A DNA stretch of 22,604 bases from an uncultured Bacilli bacterium (GTDB lineage Bacteria > Bacillota_I > Bacilli_A > RFN20 > CAG-826): contig CALVRY010000004.1 in the NCBI GenBank assembly GCA_944358755.1, forward strand, positions 1-22,604, written 5' to 3'. Below are positions 1-6,779 of this stretch, in pieces; within the stretch, counting starts at the first letter, position 1; each line of letters opens with the position of its first letter. Position numbers and translations under genes: made by a program. The notes below the pieces were generated by a model that saw only the letters and a program-made list of their open reading frames with translations, made no database searches and was not told where the DNA came from.

Positions 1-43
1 TAACTAGTAAGGTTGAAACAAGAAATCAATATAATTTTTATAA

Positions 44-244
44 TTATTTATAAAAATTTATAAGTTTGATATAACGGGATTTTGAAACAAACACATGTTT
101 AGATAGAGGAAGTTTAAAAGGATTTATTGAAAATCCATCTTTAAGCCATTCATCCGCATATTGAAAAACTATATCGTTGTTTTTTGTTATAGCAATTGTT
201 CCGACTTTGATTTCGCTTTTAAAAACATCAATTTTTCTAATCAT
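44..244 (-). CDS. HipA-like N-terminal fragment, truncated
   Basis: This 66-residue protein resembles the first part of the HipA N-terminal subdomain. It begins with a short beta-strand stretch and VGTIA, then FQYADEWL and INPFKLPLS, which match the usual pattern VGxLa...FxYdxxWL...SpxSLPLs. It stops at residue 66, just where the family motif around GLFGVFADSLPDGWG should follow, and no kinase core is present. I read the remaining 43 bases in all three minus frames and none restores that motif. Its ATG lies inside the end of the upstream repressor gene (8-nt overlap), so the two are translationally coupled as in hipBA operons. It may be a decayed HipA toxin, or a small HipS-like protein of a tripartite HipBST system with the kinase beyond the left edge. 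HipS proteins are usually longer (about 100 residues), so decay is a little more likely. Confidence 0.6.
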   Translation of the reverse strand: MIRKIDVFKSEIKVGTIAITKNNDIVFQYADEWLKDGFSINPFKLPLSKHVFVSKSRYIKLINFYK

Positions 245-518
245 TTAATACTTCCTCAATTGATTCATAAATGTTATCGATTTTAAATAGATTGTCTAAG
301 TCATCATATAATTGCAGGGCTAAAGCTAGTTTAACTAAGGATTCTAAAGAAATATTTCCGGTTCTTTCAAATCTTCTAATGGAAGCGTAACTTACACCAG
401 ATATGACCGACAATCTTTGTTGAGATATTTTTCTCTTTTTTCTAATATAAACAAATCGCTTAGCTATTTCTAATTGCTTTTCATAATATGTAACAAACTG
501 TAGTGCTTTCTCTTCCAT
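237..518 (-). CDS. HipB-like XRE-family helix-turn-helix repressor (antitoxin)
   Basis: The 93-residue protein has a Cro/C1-type helix-turn-helix at about residues 22-62 (RKKRKISQQRLSVISGVSYA, then RRFERTGN and LVKLALAL). This fits a small DNA-binding antitoxin of the HipB/XRE group. It overlaps the HipA-like fragment downstream by 8 nt, the typical gene order of a type II toxin-antitoxin pair in which the repressor neutralises its partner and represses the shared operon. Two identical palindromes lie immediately upstream, one over the -10 box, so autorepression is likely. No Shine-Dalgarno sequence precedes the ATG. The fold call is firm; the antitoxin role is inferred from context. Confidence 0.8.
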   Translation of the reverse strand: MEEKALQFVTYYEKQLEIAKRFVYIRKKRKISQQRLSVISGVSYASIRRFERTGNISLESLVKLALALQLYDDLDNLFKIDNIYESIEEVLND

Positions 519-520
519 AT

Positions 521-575
521 GCTAATATTTTAGCAATTTTCACTTATTTTTGCAAGAAATCGCTAATATTTTAGC
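521..575 (-). promoter_or_regulatory. Twin operator palindromes and promoter of the hipB-like operon
   Basis: The 14-bp element GCTAATATTTTAGC, with inverted arms GCTAA/TTAGC, occurs twice and identically at 521-534 and 562-575. The centres are 41 bp apart, about four helical turns, and both copies are followed by AATTTT. On the minus strand a promoter fits between and over them: TTGCAA at 555-550, a 17-nt spacer, and TAAAAT at 532-527. The -10 box therefore lies inside the proximal palindrome, so a bound repressor would block RNA polymerase. Transcription would start within a few nucleotides of the ATG at 518. HipB-type proteins are known to bind such spaced palindromes; that this repressor binds here is inference. 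Confidence 0.65.
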
Positions 576-588
576 AATTTTAGATTAT

Positions 589-610
589 AAAAAAGACCCA
601 CTTGTGGCCC
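589..610 (-). terminator. Rho-independent terminator after the 101-aa gene
   Basis: On the minus strand the stop codon TAG is followed at once by a GC-rich hairpin, arms GGGCCAC and GTGGGTC around AA with one mismatch and one G-U pair, then TTTTTT. It separates the upstream gene from the hipB-like promoter. Confidence 0.5.
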
Positions 611-915
611 TATTTAACTTTTAACATTTTAATCATTAAATCGCGTTCTTTTTTTAACTCATCTAATGATTTTTGAAGTTTCATACGTTTTTTAATATCA
701 CTAGCAAGTTTGATAGATTCAACATCAGTGTCTCGCCCAATATAAACACTTTTGACTCTATCGTTTTCACGATGTTTAAGATATAAATAAACATTTTCTT
801 TAGCTTTTACTTTTACTAAAGAACCTTTTGGCAATTCATCAATTTCATCTTGAAGAATTCCAATATTTTTTTCAGTCTTTTCTAATTCTCTTGTTAAAAT
901 GTTTCTAATCTTCAT
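610..915 (-). CDS. Uncharacterised 101-aa charged coiled-coil protein
   Basis: I do not recognise a named family with certainty. The protein starts with a charged helix (residues about 8-28), then a small strand-rich middle part with LPKGSLVKVKAKENVYLYL and RVKSVYIGRD, and ends in a Lys/Glu-rich helix (about 72-101). That helix - PKGSL - YxYLxxR - KxxYIGR - helix layout recurs in small proteins found near toxin-antitoxin and phage-like genes in Firmicutes, which suits its place directly before the HipB/HipA-like pair. Its own terminator and the separate hipB promoter argue against strict co-transcription. The ATG at 915 has no Shine-Dalgarno sequence, and an extended -10 box TGATAAAAT lies 9 nt upstream. 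Confidence 0.7.
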   Translation of the reverse strand: MKIRNILTRELEKTEKNIGILQDEIDELPKGSLVKVKAKENVYLYLKHRENDRVKSVYIGRDTDVESIKLASDIKKRMKLQKSLDELKKERDLMIKMLKVK

Positions 916-924
916 ACTTAAAGT

Positions 925-933
925 ATTTTATCA
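925..933 (-). promoter_or_regulatory. Extended -10 promoter of the 101-aa gene
   Basis: Minus strand TGATAAAAT combines a TGn extension with TAAAAT at 930-925. Only 9 nt separate it from the ATG, so the mRNA would begin within about 2-3 nt of the start codon. The -35 region is weak. Confidence 0.4.
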
Positions 934-955
934 TTTTTTGAAAAGAATTTAAGGT

Positions 956-1567
956 TTAATGAACAACTAAAAGTGTTCCTTTTTTAACTTCGACTTCAGG
1001 AGCTAAACCAATATATTCATTATCGATTCCTAAAGCAAATTCATTATCTAAAGTAATATTTTCAACCGTATATTTAAGGTTTTTAATTGTAACATTTTCG
1101 GCCTTTTCGCTAACGCTAAACACAGAGAAAAATCCTTTATTTTTCTTTGGGAAAACCATTTTTTCATTTTTTAAAACAACAAATTTTTTCTTATGTTTAA
1201 CCAAAAACCCTGCAAAACCCCTATTTTTTAAATATAGAAGAATAGATAAATTTGCAAAAGTATGTTCTTCTCTTTTTCCTAAAGCACCAATAAAAATAAA
1301 ATTTTTATAACCTCTTTTGATACCTTCCAGCGTTGCATGAAAGGTATCAGTGTCGTCTTTAATTTTATTTAATTTAACTATTTCAATACTTGATGGAATC
1401 TCACCTTTAAATGAGTCAAAATCTCCAACAAATAAATTAACTTTAATATTATATTTCAAAGCGTATTTATATCCGCTATCAGCACAAATTACAAAATCAT
1501 CTTCATTAATATAGTTGAAGTCATTTTTAAATGCACTGCCGCCAGATATAATTACACAATTACTCAT
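956..1567 (-). CDS. thiN: Thiamine pyrophosphokinase
   Basis: Transfers pyrophosphate from ATP to thiamine, giving the cofactor thiamine pyrophosphate (TPP). The 203-residue length is normal. Family signatures run in order: VIISGG near the N-terminus, CADSG, GDFDS (about residue 48), a KxxTDT-type motif (KDDTDT, about 70), and GALGKREEHTFANLSIL (about 94-110). In most TPKs the last motif reads GGRxDHxxAN; here Asp-His is Glu-His. The gene follows the ThiT-like transporter with a 2-nt gap, so both are under the upstream TPP riboswitch: uptake of thiamine, then pyrophosphorylation. No clear terminator follows it, and a promoter for the next gene begins almost at once. The biosynthetic thi genes are absent here, consistent with salvage. 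Confidence 0.93.
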   Translation of the reverse strand: MSNCVIISGGSAFKNDFNYINEDDFVICADSGYKYALKYNIKVNLFVGDFDSFKGEIPSSIEIVKLNKIKDDTDTFHATLEGIKRGYKNFIFIGALGKREEHTFANLSILLYLKNRGFAGFLVKHKKKFVVLKNEKMVFPKKNKGFFSVFSVSEKAENVTIKNLKYTVENITLDNEFALGIDNEYIGLAPEVEVKKGTLLVVH

Positions 1568-1569
1568 TA

Positions 1570-2718
1570 TTAATTATTTTCTAGTGTAGCTGTTTCTTCT
1601 TCGTTTTCAATAATATTATTAACTTTTTTAACTGGGAAAATTCTATTAATAAGAATTACAGGTTCAAGTAAGAGAACTGTAGCAGCAATAGAAATCCAAA
1701 CAGCTCCTGGAACATAAGTTGATTGATAGATAAAATTGCCAAGTGGATCGTTTGCTAATCCGTATAAAATTGCACCATCAATCATGTGACCAGCATAGCG
1801 AATAATCATAACTGGAATACCAGCCAAAACTACTGCAATTGCAGAACAAACAAATTGCATTTTACGATATTTTGCTGGATCTTCAATATTTGCATAAAAT
1901 CTTTTTGCAAAATTATAAAAAGTTCCAACAAGTCCATAACCACTTAAAGCGATTAAATAATCAAATGGGAAAGTTTGGAAACCATAACCATCCATTAAAC
2001 AAGTAATAAATCCAAAGATAAATCCGCTTGCTATGAATCCTTTAAATGCACCATATCTAATAGCAATAATAAAAAGTGGCAAGGCACTAAAACTTATTGA
2101 ACCGCCATTTGCTTGAATTGGAATTTTACAGAATTGATCTAAAACAACTGCTAAAGCAACCATAATTGCTGTTTCAGCAATTTCTTGAACTGAATATTTT
2201 TTAGCATTAAATACATATGAAAATAATATTAATGCCATTAATAAGCTAAAAACTGAAAAAGTCGCACCAAATGGAATTAATGTGCTTGATTCTAGATATC
2301 CTTCTCCTGCAAAAGAAGATAAATCTAAAGATACAAGACAAAATCCACAAAGCATGAAAGCAAAAAGGCTGAATAATACAAAAATTAATGAAGTTGATTG
2401 TAAAATAATTTTCGTTTTTCTATTTTTAATAAAAATGTTAGTAAGAACCAAAATTTCACTCAAAATAAACGCAGCTAATCCAAAGATCATAAGTATTGAT
2501 GTATTTTTAAGTGCATAGTCTGTACCGTTAATAGTCACATTACCGCCTGCAAGTGCGTTAATAAATGAAATTTCACCAATAAAGTTAGTAGTATCATCAT
2601 TAACTACCCAGTTTAAGCTTGCAAATGGTAGAGCTATAAGGCAAAGACAAATAATGAAGCAGACAGAGAAAATAATTTCTAATCTCCACTTACTAACTAT
2701 CTCTAAGAAGTTTTTCAT
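1570..2718 (-). CDS. ThiT-like thiamine ECF transporter S component with four-helix N-terminal extension
   Basis: Residues about 175-365 match the thiamine-specific substrate-binding membrane protein ThiT/YuaJ of energy-coupling factor transporters. Visible motifs are AIMVALAVVLDQF, then GGSISFSALPLFIIAIRYG, FDYLIALSGYGLVG and IRYAGHMIDG. ThiT is normally about 180-200 residues, but this protein has 382. The first 170 residues hold four further hydrophobic segments (about 15-37, 74-95, 105-132, 145-168) with an external-looking loop between the first two. I do not recognise that part. Translation starts at the ATG at 2718 behind a strong AGGAGGG. A TPP riboswitch and terminator lie directly upstream and thiN directly downstream, which supports thiamine as substrate. 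The shared ECF energising module is not in the window. The C-terminus is acidic and presumably cytoplasmic. Confidence 0.88.
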   Translation of the reverse strand: MKNFLEIVSKWRLEIIFSVCFIICLCLIALPFASLNWVVNDDTTNFIGEISFINALAGGNVTINGTDYALKNTSILMIFGLAAFILSEILVLTNIFIKNRKTKIILQSTSLIFVLFSLFAFMLCGFCLVSLDLSSFAGEGYLESSTLIPFGATFSVFSLLMALILFSYVFNAKKYSVQEIAETAIMVALAVVLDQFCKIPIQANGGSISFSALPLFIIAIRYGAFKGFIASGFIFGFITCLMDGYGFQTFPFDYLIALSGYGLVGTFYNFAKRFYANIEDPAKYRKMQFVCSAIAVVLAGIPVMIIRYAGHMIDGAILYGLANDPLGNFIYQSTYVPGAVWISIAATVLLLEPVILINRIFPVKKVNNIIENEEETATLENN

Positions 2719-2733
2719 TTGTGTTTCCCTCCT

Positions 2734-2762
2734 AAAATAAAAACTCTACGCAAGCGTAGAGT
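2734..2762 (-). terminator. Riboswitch-controlled intrinsic terminator
   Basis: Minus strand: ACTCTACGC-TT-GCGTAGAGT, a perfect inverted repeat (2762-2743), followed by TTTTATTTTA. It sits between the TPP aptamer and the AGGAGGG ribosome binding site of the transporter gene. Its 5' arm CTACGC can instead pair with GCGTAG at 2787-2782 in the aptamer, giving a simple anti-terminator switch. Confidence 0.85.
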
Positions 2763-2778
2763 AACACAAATAAAAAGT

Positions 2779-2857
2779 TTCCTACGCTAGCATTACCTAG
2801 ATCAGGTTATCGGTCAAGCGAGTATCACGCTTATCTCAGCCCATACTTGAGCTCCCA
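2779..2857 (-). ncRNA. TPP riboswitch aptamer (THI box)
   Basis: The minus strand carries the conserved TPP aptamer elements in order: GGGAGC (about 2856-2851), GGGCTGAGAT (about 2843-2834), a variable P3 arm, GACC, ACCTGATCTAGGTAATGC (about 2807-2790) and GCGTAGGAAA (2787-2778). These match the pyrimidine-sensing CUGAGA and pyrophosphate-sensing ACCUGAUCUGG...AAUGCCAGCGUAGGGAA cores of the class. It precedes a thiamine transporter and kinase gene. TPP binding should stabilise the closing stem, release the downstream terminator arm and switch the operon off. The closing stem P1 is AU-rich and weak. Confidence 0.95.
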
Positions 2858-2863
2858 AAAATT

Positions 2864-2893
2864 ATTATACACTCTTGATGATAATGTCGTTAA
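2864..2893 (-). promoter_or_regulatory. Promoter of the thiamine operon
   Basis: Minus strand TTAACG (2893-2888), 18-nt spacer, TATAAT (2869-2864). The predicted start falls just before the riboswitch aptamer, exactly where it is needed. Confidence 0.65.
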
Positions 2894-2910
2894 CTAAAAA
2901 ATATGAAGAA

Positions 2911-2947
2911 AAAAAGTTAAAAACTTAGGAAAAAGTATCATTTTTCC
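2911..2947 (-). terminator. Weak terminator after the MBL-fold gene
   Basis: On the minus strand, GGAAAAA-N6-TTTTTCC (2947-2928) is followed by an AAGTT/AACTT mini-hairpin and a run of T. It is AU-rich and weak, but it ends a run of seven co-directional genes and lies before the thiamine promoter. Confidence 0.35.
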
Positions 2948-2967
2948 CAAAAAAACATGCAAAAACC

Positions 2968-3750
2968 CTATATTTTTAACGAAATTTCCCCAAAATTTTT
3001 ATTATTTTCTGGACTTTTTATAATATTTACTACATTTTTTATCAAATTTTCTAGAGAAATTTCATTTTTTTCTATTATTGGATAATTGTGTCCAACTAAA
3101 TATTTTTCGACACTTAAACCTTTAAGTTTTATCAAACTGTTTAAATAATCGTTAATTGAAGTTCCTTCATCAGCCAAATCAATTTCGCCTAAATACAAAA
3201 AATCACCAGTGAATAAATATTTAAAATCAGGCATATAAAAGCACAAAGAACCAGGAGAGTGACCTGGTGTTTCAATAACTTTTATTTTTAGTTCTTCAAA
3301 CACAAAATCATCGTTTTCACTTAAAAGTTTATATTTCTTTATCTTTTTTACTTTATATTTTTTAACATCAAAGTTTACTGGAAATACACTATTTATCGAT
3401 ATTTCTTGTCTTACATAAGCATCAGAAAGATAGTACTTCTTAAGCCGTTTAGCATCTTCTTTTCCGACAAATAATTCATTAATTATTCTTCCATCATATC
3501 CGTTAAAATGATCATAATGAGCATGCGTTAAAAGAATCGTGGATATTCTAATTTTAAAAATATTTTCTAAACATTTTATAAAATTAGGAAATACACCACT
3601 TAAGCAATCAATCATTAGGCCTTTATTATTCTTTATAATTAGAAAACAATTTGCTTTATATCCAATTTTATCTTCCGAAATTGCAAAAATATTATTGTTT
3701 ATTCTTTTAATTTTAAAATATGCGAGAAAATCTTTAATTAATTCATCCAT
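2968..3750 (-). CDS. MBL-fold metallo-hydrolase
   Basis: A 260-residue metallo-beta-lactamase-fold protein with a complete dinuclear metal site. It has HAHYDH (H76, H78, D80, H81), then TPGHSPGS (H164), FTGDFL (D183) and LVGHNYP (H221). Order and spacing match glyoxalase II-like hydrolases, which act in the cytoplasm on thioesters or other small substrates; the sequence alone does not give the substrate. There is no signal peptide. The gene overlaps the end of ung by 13 nt, so it is translationally coupled and last in the rex-adhE gene run. An internal start is unlikely because the N-terminal strand (NCFLIIKNNKGLMIDCL) needed for the fold lies close to the chosen ATG. Confidence 0.85.
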   Translation of the reverse strand: MDELIKDFLAYFKIKRINNNIFAISEDKIGYKANCFLIIKNNKGLMIDCLSGVFPNFIKCLENIFKIRISTILLTHAHYDHFNGYDGRIINELFVGKEDAKRLKKYYLSDAYVRQEISINSVFPVNFDVKKYKVKKIKKYKLLSENDDFVFEELKIKVIETPGHSPGSLCFYMPDFKYLFTGDFLYLGEIDLADEGTSINDYLNSLIKLKGLSVEKYLVGHNYPIIEKNEISLENLIKNVVNIIKSPENNKNFGEISLKI

Positions 3751-4415
3751 TTTATCGGCTCTAAATTATTATTTAATAAAAATTCGTTTGCTTTTAAGAA
3801 ACAACCAGAATTAAACCATCCACCTTGATTTGCGCTTAAAGGTGAAGGATGTGAAGTTTCAATCACTAAATGTTTTGGGTTTGTGATAAATTTATGGTGT
3901 TTTTTTGCATTATTTCCCCATAATAAGAAAACTGTTGGTGTATTTCTATTGTTTAAAAAAGACATAATATCTTTAAAAAACATATCGTATTCTTTAATTT
4001 TATGACTTAAGGGATGACCTGCTACTACTGTTAAATAAGGATTTAAAAGTAAGACACCTTGTTTTGCTAAATATGTTAAATCGCCCGATGTTGGTAAAGT
4101 TGTGTTAAGATTAAATTCGTTAATTATTTCTTTAAAAATGTTTTTTAAACTTGGTGGTAAAGCCACTCCTTCTCGTACACTAAAAGAAAGACCCATTGCT
4201 TGATTTGGATTAGGATATGGATCTTGCCCTAAAATCACTACTTTAACATCTTGTAATCTTGTATATTTAAAGGCATTAAATAAATCTTCTTTAGGCGGAT
4301 AAATAGTTTTATTAGCGTATTCAAAAGATAAAAAATCCATGAGTTTATTGAAATATTCCTTCTTTTCAATTTCTGAAAAAACTATATTCCAATCATTGTT
4401 TTTTTCAAAAAACAC
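3738..4415 (-). CDS. ung: Uracil-DNA glycosylase, family 1
   Basis: Removes uracil from DNA as the first step of base-excision repair. The 225-residue length is normal. The family motifs are clear: ILGQDPYP with catalytic Asp65, LPPSLKNIFKE, LAKQGVLLLNPYLTV, and the DNA-intercalating motif HPSPLSA with His189. The usual LLNTxLTV reads LLNPYLTV here, a conservative oddity. The best start is GTG at 4415: no in-frame ATG is closer, and GTGGGG lies 7 nt before it as a ribosome binding site. It is 18 nt downstream of the agmatinase-family gene and overlaps the MBL-fold gene, so it is probably co-transcribed with the redox operon, although its function is unrelated to fermentation. Confidence 0.95.
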   Translation of the reverse strand: MFFEKNNDWNIVFSEIEKKEYFNKLMDFLSFEYANKTIYPPKEDLFNAFKYTRLQDVKVVILGQDPYPNPNQAMGLSFSVREGVALPPSLKNIFKEIINEFNLNTTLPTSGDLTYLAKQGVLLLNPYLTVVAGHPLSHKIKEYDMFFKDIMSFLNNRNTPTVFLLWGNNAKKHHKFITNPKHLVIETSHPSPLSANQGGWFNSGCFLKANEFLLNNNLEPIKWMN

Positions 4416-4433
4416 TGCAAAACCCCACTATTT

Positions 4434-5324
4434 TTATCTTTTTAATTTATTTGATTCAATTAAAGTATGGAATAATTCGTATAAAGATTTAAGTGCTAAC
4501 CACGAAGTAATGTTATTAACATCAAGAGGTGGCGCAACTTCAACGATATCTAAACAAGTGACATTTAAGTTTGCTACGAGCCCTGTTAAAATTGCAACAG
4601 TTTCAAAATTAGTTAAACCAAAAGCTTCTGGTGTGCCTGTACCTGGAGCATAAGCAGGATCATTAGCATCGATATCGTAGCTAAAATATACTTCATATTT
4701 TGAATCTTTATATTTTGAAACAAGTAAAGTTAATAAGGCTTCTACTCCTAATTTTTTGATATCAAAAGCTTTAAAAACATCTAATTTAGGGTGTTTTTTG
4801 AAAGTTTCAATTTCTTGTGCCTCAAAACCTCTTATTCCAACCATTGTGATATTTTCGTCTTTATATCCGTATTCTAGCGCTCTAAAAATTGGACAGGCAT
4901 GTGAATATTTACTTCCCTCATAGACATCACAAATATCAGGATGAGCATCCATGTGAATTATGACTGGAATTTTTCCTCTTGCTACACAATCATCAAAAAA
5001 TGCTCTTTCACTAGCAATAGCAATCGAGTGATCACCGCCCAAAATAATATGAAAACCATCTTTTTTTAAGAGTTTATTTTGAATATTTTCCTTTAGTTCT
5101 TCAAAATTATCTCCGCAAAAGTCCCCTAAATCGTGAATTTTGACTTTTGTTAAGTTATTTCCGAGCATATCTAATGCAGGCAAATCATAACTTAATTCAC
5201 GTATAACTTTTGGTGCAAGAGATGCGCCTTTTCCTACACTTGCATTTTTATCAAATGGTACGCCACAAATAAAGACGTTAGCTTCGTCTTCATTTTGTGC
5301 CATCAAATCTCTGAATTCTTTCAT
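4434..5324 (-). CDS. Agmatinase/arginase-family ureohydrolase
   Basis: A 296-residue enzyme of the arginase/agmatinase/formiminoglutamase family, which hydrolyses guanidino compounds at a binuclear manganese centre. All metal ligands are visible: GGDHS (H99), DAHPD (D126, H128, D130) and SYDIDAND (D217, D219). PGTGTPEAFGL and the substrate-side SHACPIFR (H142) are also present. The YSHACPF-type segment favours agmatinase (agmatine to putrescine and urea), but formimidoylglutamase or arginase cannot be excluded. It starts immediately after the stop codon of the hydrogenase gene with no intergenic base, so it is certainly co-transcribed with it. No arginine decarboxylase or urease lies nearby, so the pathway link is open. 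Confidence 0.85.
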   Translation of the reverse strand: MKEFRDLMAQNEDEANVFICGVPFDKNASVGKGASLAPKVIRELSYDLPALDMLGNNLTKVKIHDLGDFCGDNFEELKENIQNKLLKKDGFHIILGGDHSIAIASERAFFDDCVARGKIPVIIHMDAHPDICDVYEGSKYSHACPIFRALEYGYKDENITMVGIRGFEAQEIETFKKHPKLDVFKAFDIKKLGVEALLTLLVSKYKDSKYEVYFSYDIDANDPAYAPGTGTPEAFGLTNFETVAILTGLVANLNVTCLDIVEVAPPLDVNNITSWLALKSLYELFHTLIESNKLKR

Positions 5325-6758
5325 TTATTCAACCTTCTTTTCAACGTTTTCAGTAATATTTTTACTTGCAACAGCTGAATATTTATCTAAAGTTAATTTA
5401 TTTTTAATTTGATGTTGCAAGTTGCATGGTCCACCTATACATCCGCCTTCACAAGCCATACCTTCAATGAAGTTGAATTCACAGTTTTCTTTCTTAAATT
5501 GAATTAAAGCTTTTTTGATGTTTTCCATGCCATCAACTGCAAGTCCTTTAACTTCAAAATCAATTCCTTTTTCAGCCATTGTTTCTTGAACTGCGCTTGA
5601 TAAACCACCACATTTTGCAAATCCTCTTCCAAAGAATGAACCTGCATAACTTCCATAGTTATCTTCTGGAAGTTCAGCAACATTGATACCTCTTGCATCA
5701 ATGAAAGCTTGTAATTCTTCAAAAGTCATACAGCTATCAACGTATGGTTTAACATTTGGGTGTTTAATTTCGCTCTTTTTAGCGGTGCAAGGACCAATAA
5801 AGACAACTTTTGCATCTGAATATTTTTCTTTAATATAACGAGAAACTGCGTGCATTGGAGATGGTGAACTTGAAATATATTGAGCAAGTTCTGGATAGAA
5901 TTTTCTGATATATAAAGCAAAAGCTGGACAACATGATGAAGTTAATTTTCCTCTTTCAACTAGTTCTTCTGTTTCACTGATTGCGACCATGTCAGCACCA
6001 AGAGCTGCTTCAGCAACATCATAAAAACCTAGTTTTTTAAGTGCCGCGATCATTTGACCATTTTTATATTCGACAAAGTTTCCGCCAATTGAAGGAGCAA
6101 CTACTGCAAAAACCTTATATTTTGTGTTATTTTCGCTCTTTTGAAGCATTTCGATGATTTCTCTAATATAGCTAACATCAACGATTGCACCAAATGGACA
6201 AGTATAAACACATGCACCACAATGGATACATTTTGCATCATTAATTGAAGCTGCGTTTGTTTCTGGGTTTGGGCTGATTGCTTTTTGTTTACATGCTCTT
6301 TCACAAGGTCTAATGCGGTTTTCAATTGCACTATATGGACAAGCTTTAGCGCATAAGCCACAATTTACACATTTACTCTTATCAATATGAGCTCTTAAAG
6401 ATTCATCAAAACTGATACATTTTCTTGGACAAGCTTCACTACATCTATGAGCAATACAACCTCTACATGCATCACTTACTGTATAACCACCAAGTGGACA
6501 TTCATCACAAGCGATTGGAATAACTTTAATAATATTTTCATCCATACTAGAACGATGAAGGGTTGCAATTTTAATTCTTTCTTCAATAATTGCTCTTTCT
6601 TTATAAATACAGCAACGCATTGATGGTTTTGGACCTGGAATTACTGCTTTTGGGATATCATAGAATGATTCGTTTAAATCACCTTTATCGAGATGTTTAA
6701 CAATTTCCTTTAAAACATTGTATCTTAACTCTTGAACTCGTGTGTCAAATTTTGGCAT
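5325..6758 (-). CDS. [FeFe] hydrogenase, group B type
   Basis: Catalyses H2 evolution or uptake with electrons from ferredoxin; oxygen-sensitive and cytoplasmic (no signal). Layout of the 477 residues: a Cys-rich N-terminus (C84, C87, C98, C101, C106, C110, C114), two ferredoxin-type [4Fe-4S] motifs (C130/133/136/140 and C177/180/183/187), then the H-cluster domain. The three H-cluster signatures are TSSCCPAF (273-280), IGPCTAKKSE (321-330) and EGMACEGGCIGGPC (432-445). Group A enzymes have MPCxxKxxE and a GGGQP ending, so the Gly before PC and the CIGGPC ending point to group B (B1/B3), whose physiology is less well known. It follows adhE across a hairpin and abuts the agmatinase-family gene. 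The AGGAG ribosome binding site is well placed. Maturases HydE/F/G are not in the window. Confidence 0.93.
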   Translation of the reverse strand: MPKFDTRVQELRYNVLKEIVKHLDKGDLNESFYDIPKAVIPGPKPSMRCCIYKERAIIEERIKIATLHRSSMDENIIKVIPIACDECPLGGYTVSDACRGCIAHRCSEACPRKCISFDESLRAHIDKSKCVNCGLCAKACPYSAIENRIRPCERACKQKAISPNPETNAASINDAKCIHCGACVYTCPFGAIVDVSYIREIIEMLQKSENNTKYKVFAVVAPSIGGNFVEYKNGQMIAALKKLGFYDVAEAALGADMVAISETEELVERGKLTSSCCPAFALYIRKFYPELAQYISSSPSPMHAVSRYIKEKYSDAKVVFIGPCTAKKSEIKHPNVKPYVDSCMTFEELQAFIDARGINVAELPEDNYGSYAGSFFGRGFAKCGGLSSAVQETMAEKGIDFEVKGLAVDGMENIKKALIQFKKENCEFNFIEGMACEGGCIGGPCNLQHQIKNKLTLDKYSAVASKNITENVEKKVE

Positions 6759-6779
6759 ATGTACTATTCTCCTAATTGT

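Noticed and set aside
2282..2518. Plus-strand reading frame inside the ThiT-like gene
   Set aside because: Antisense to a well-supported membrane protein, with no promoter or ribosome binding site and no recognisable domain.
5504..6361. Overlapping out-of-frame minus-strand reading frames inside the hydrogenase gene
   Set aside because: They are frame-shifted shadows of the hydrogenase with repetitive, low-complexity composition and no ribosome binding sites.
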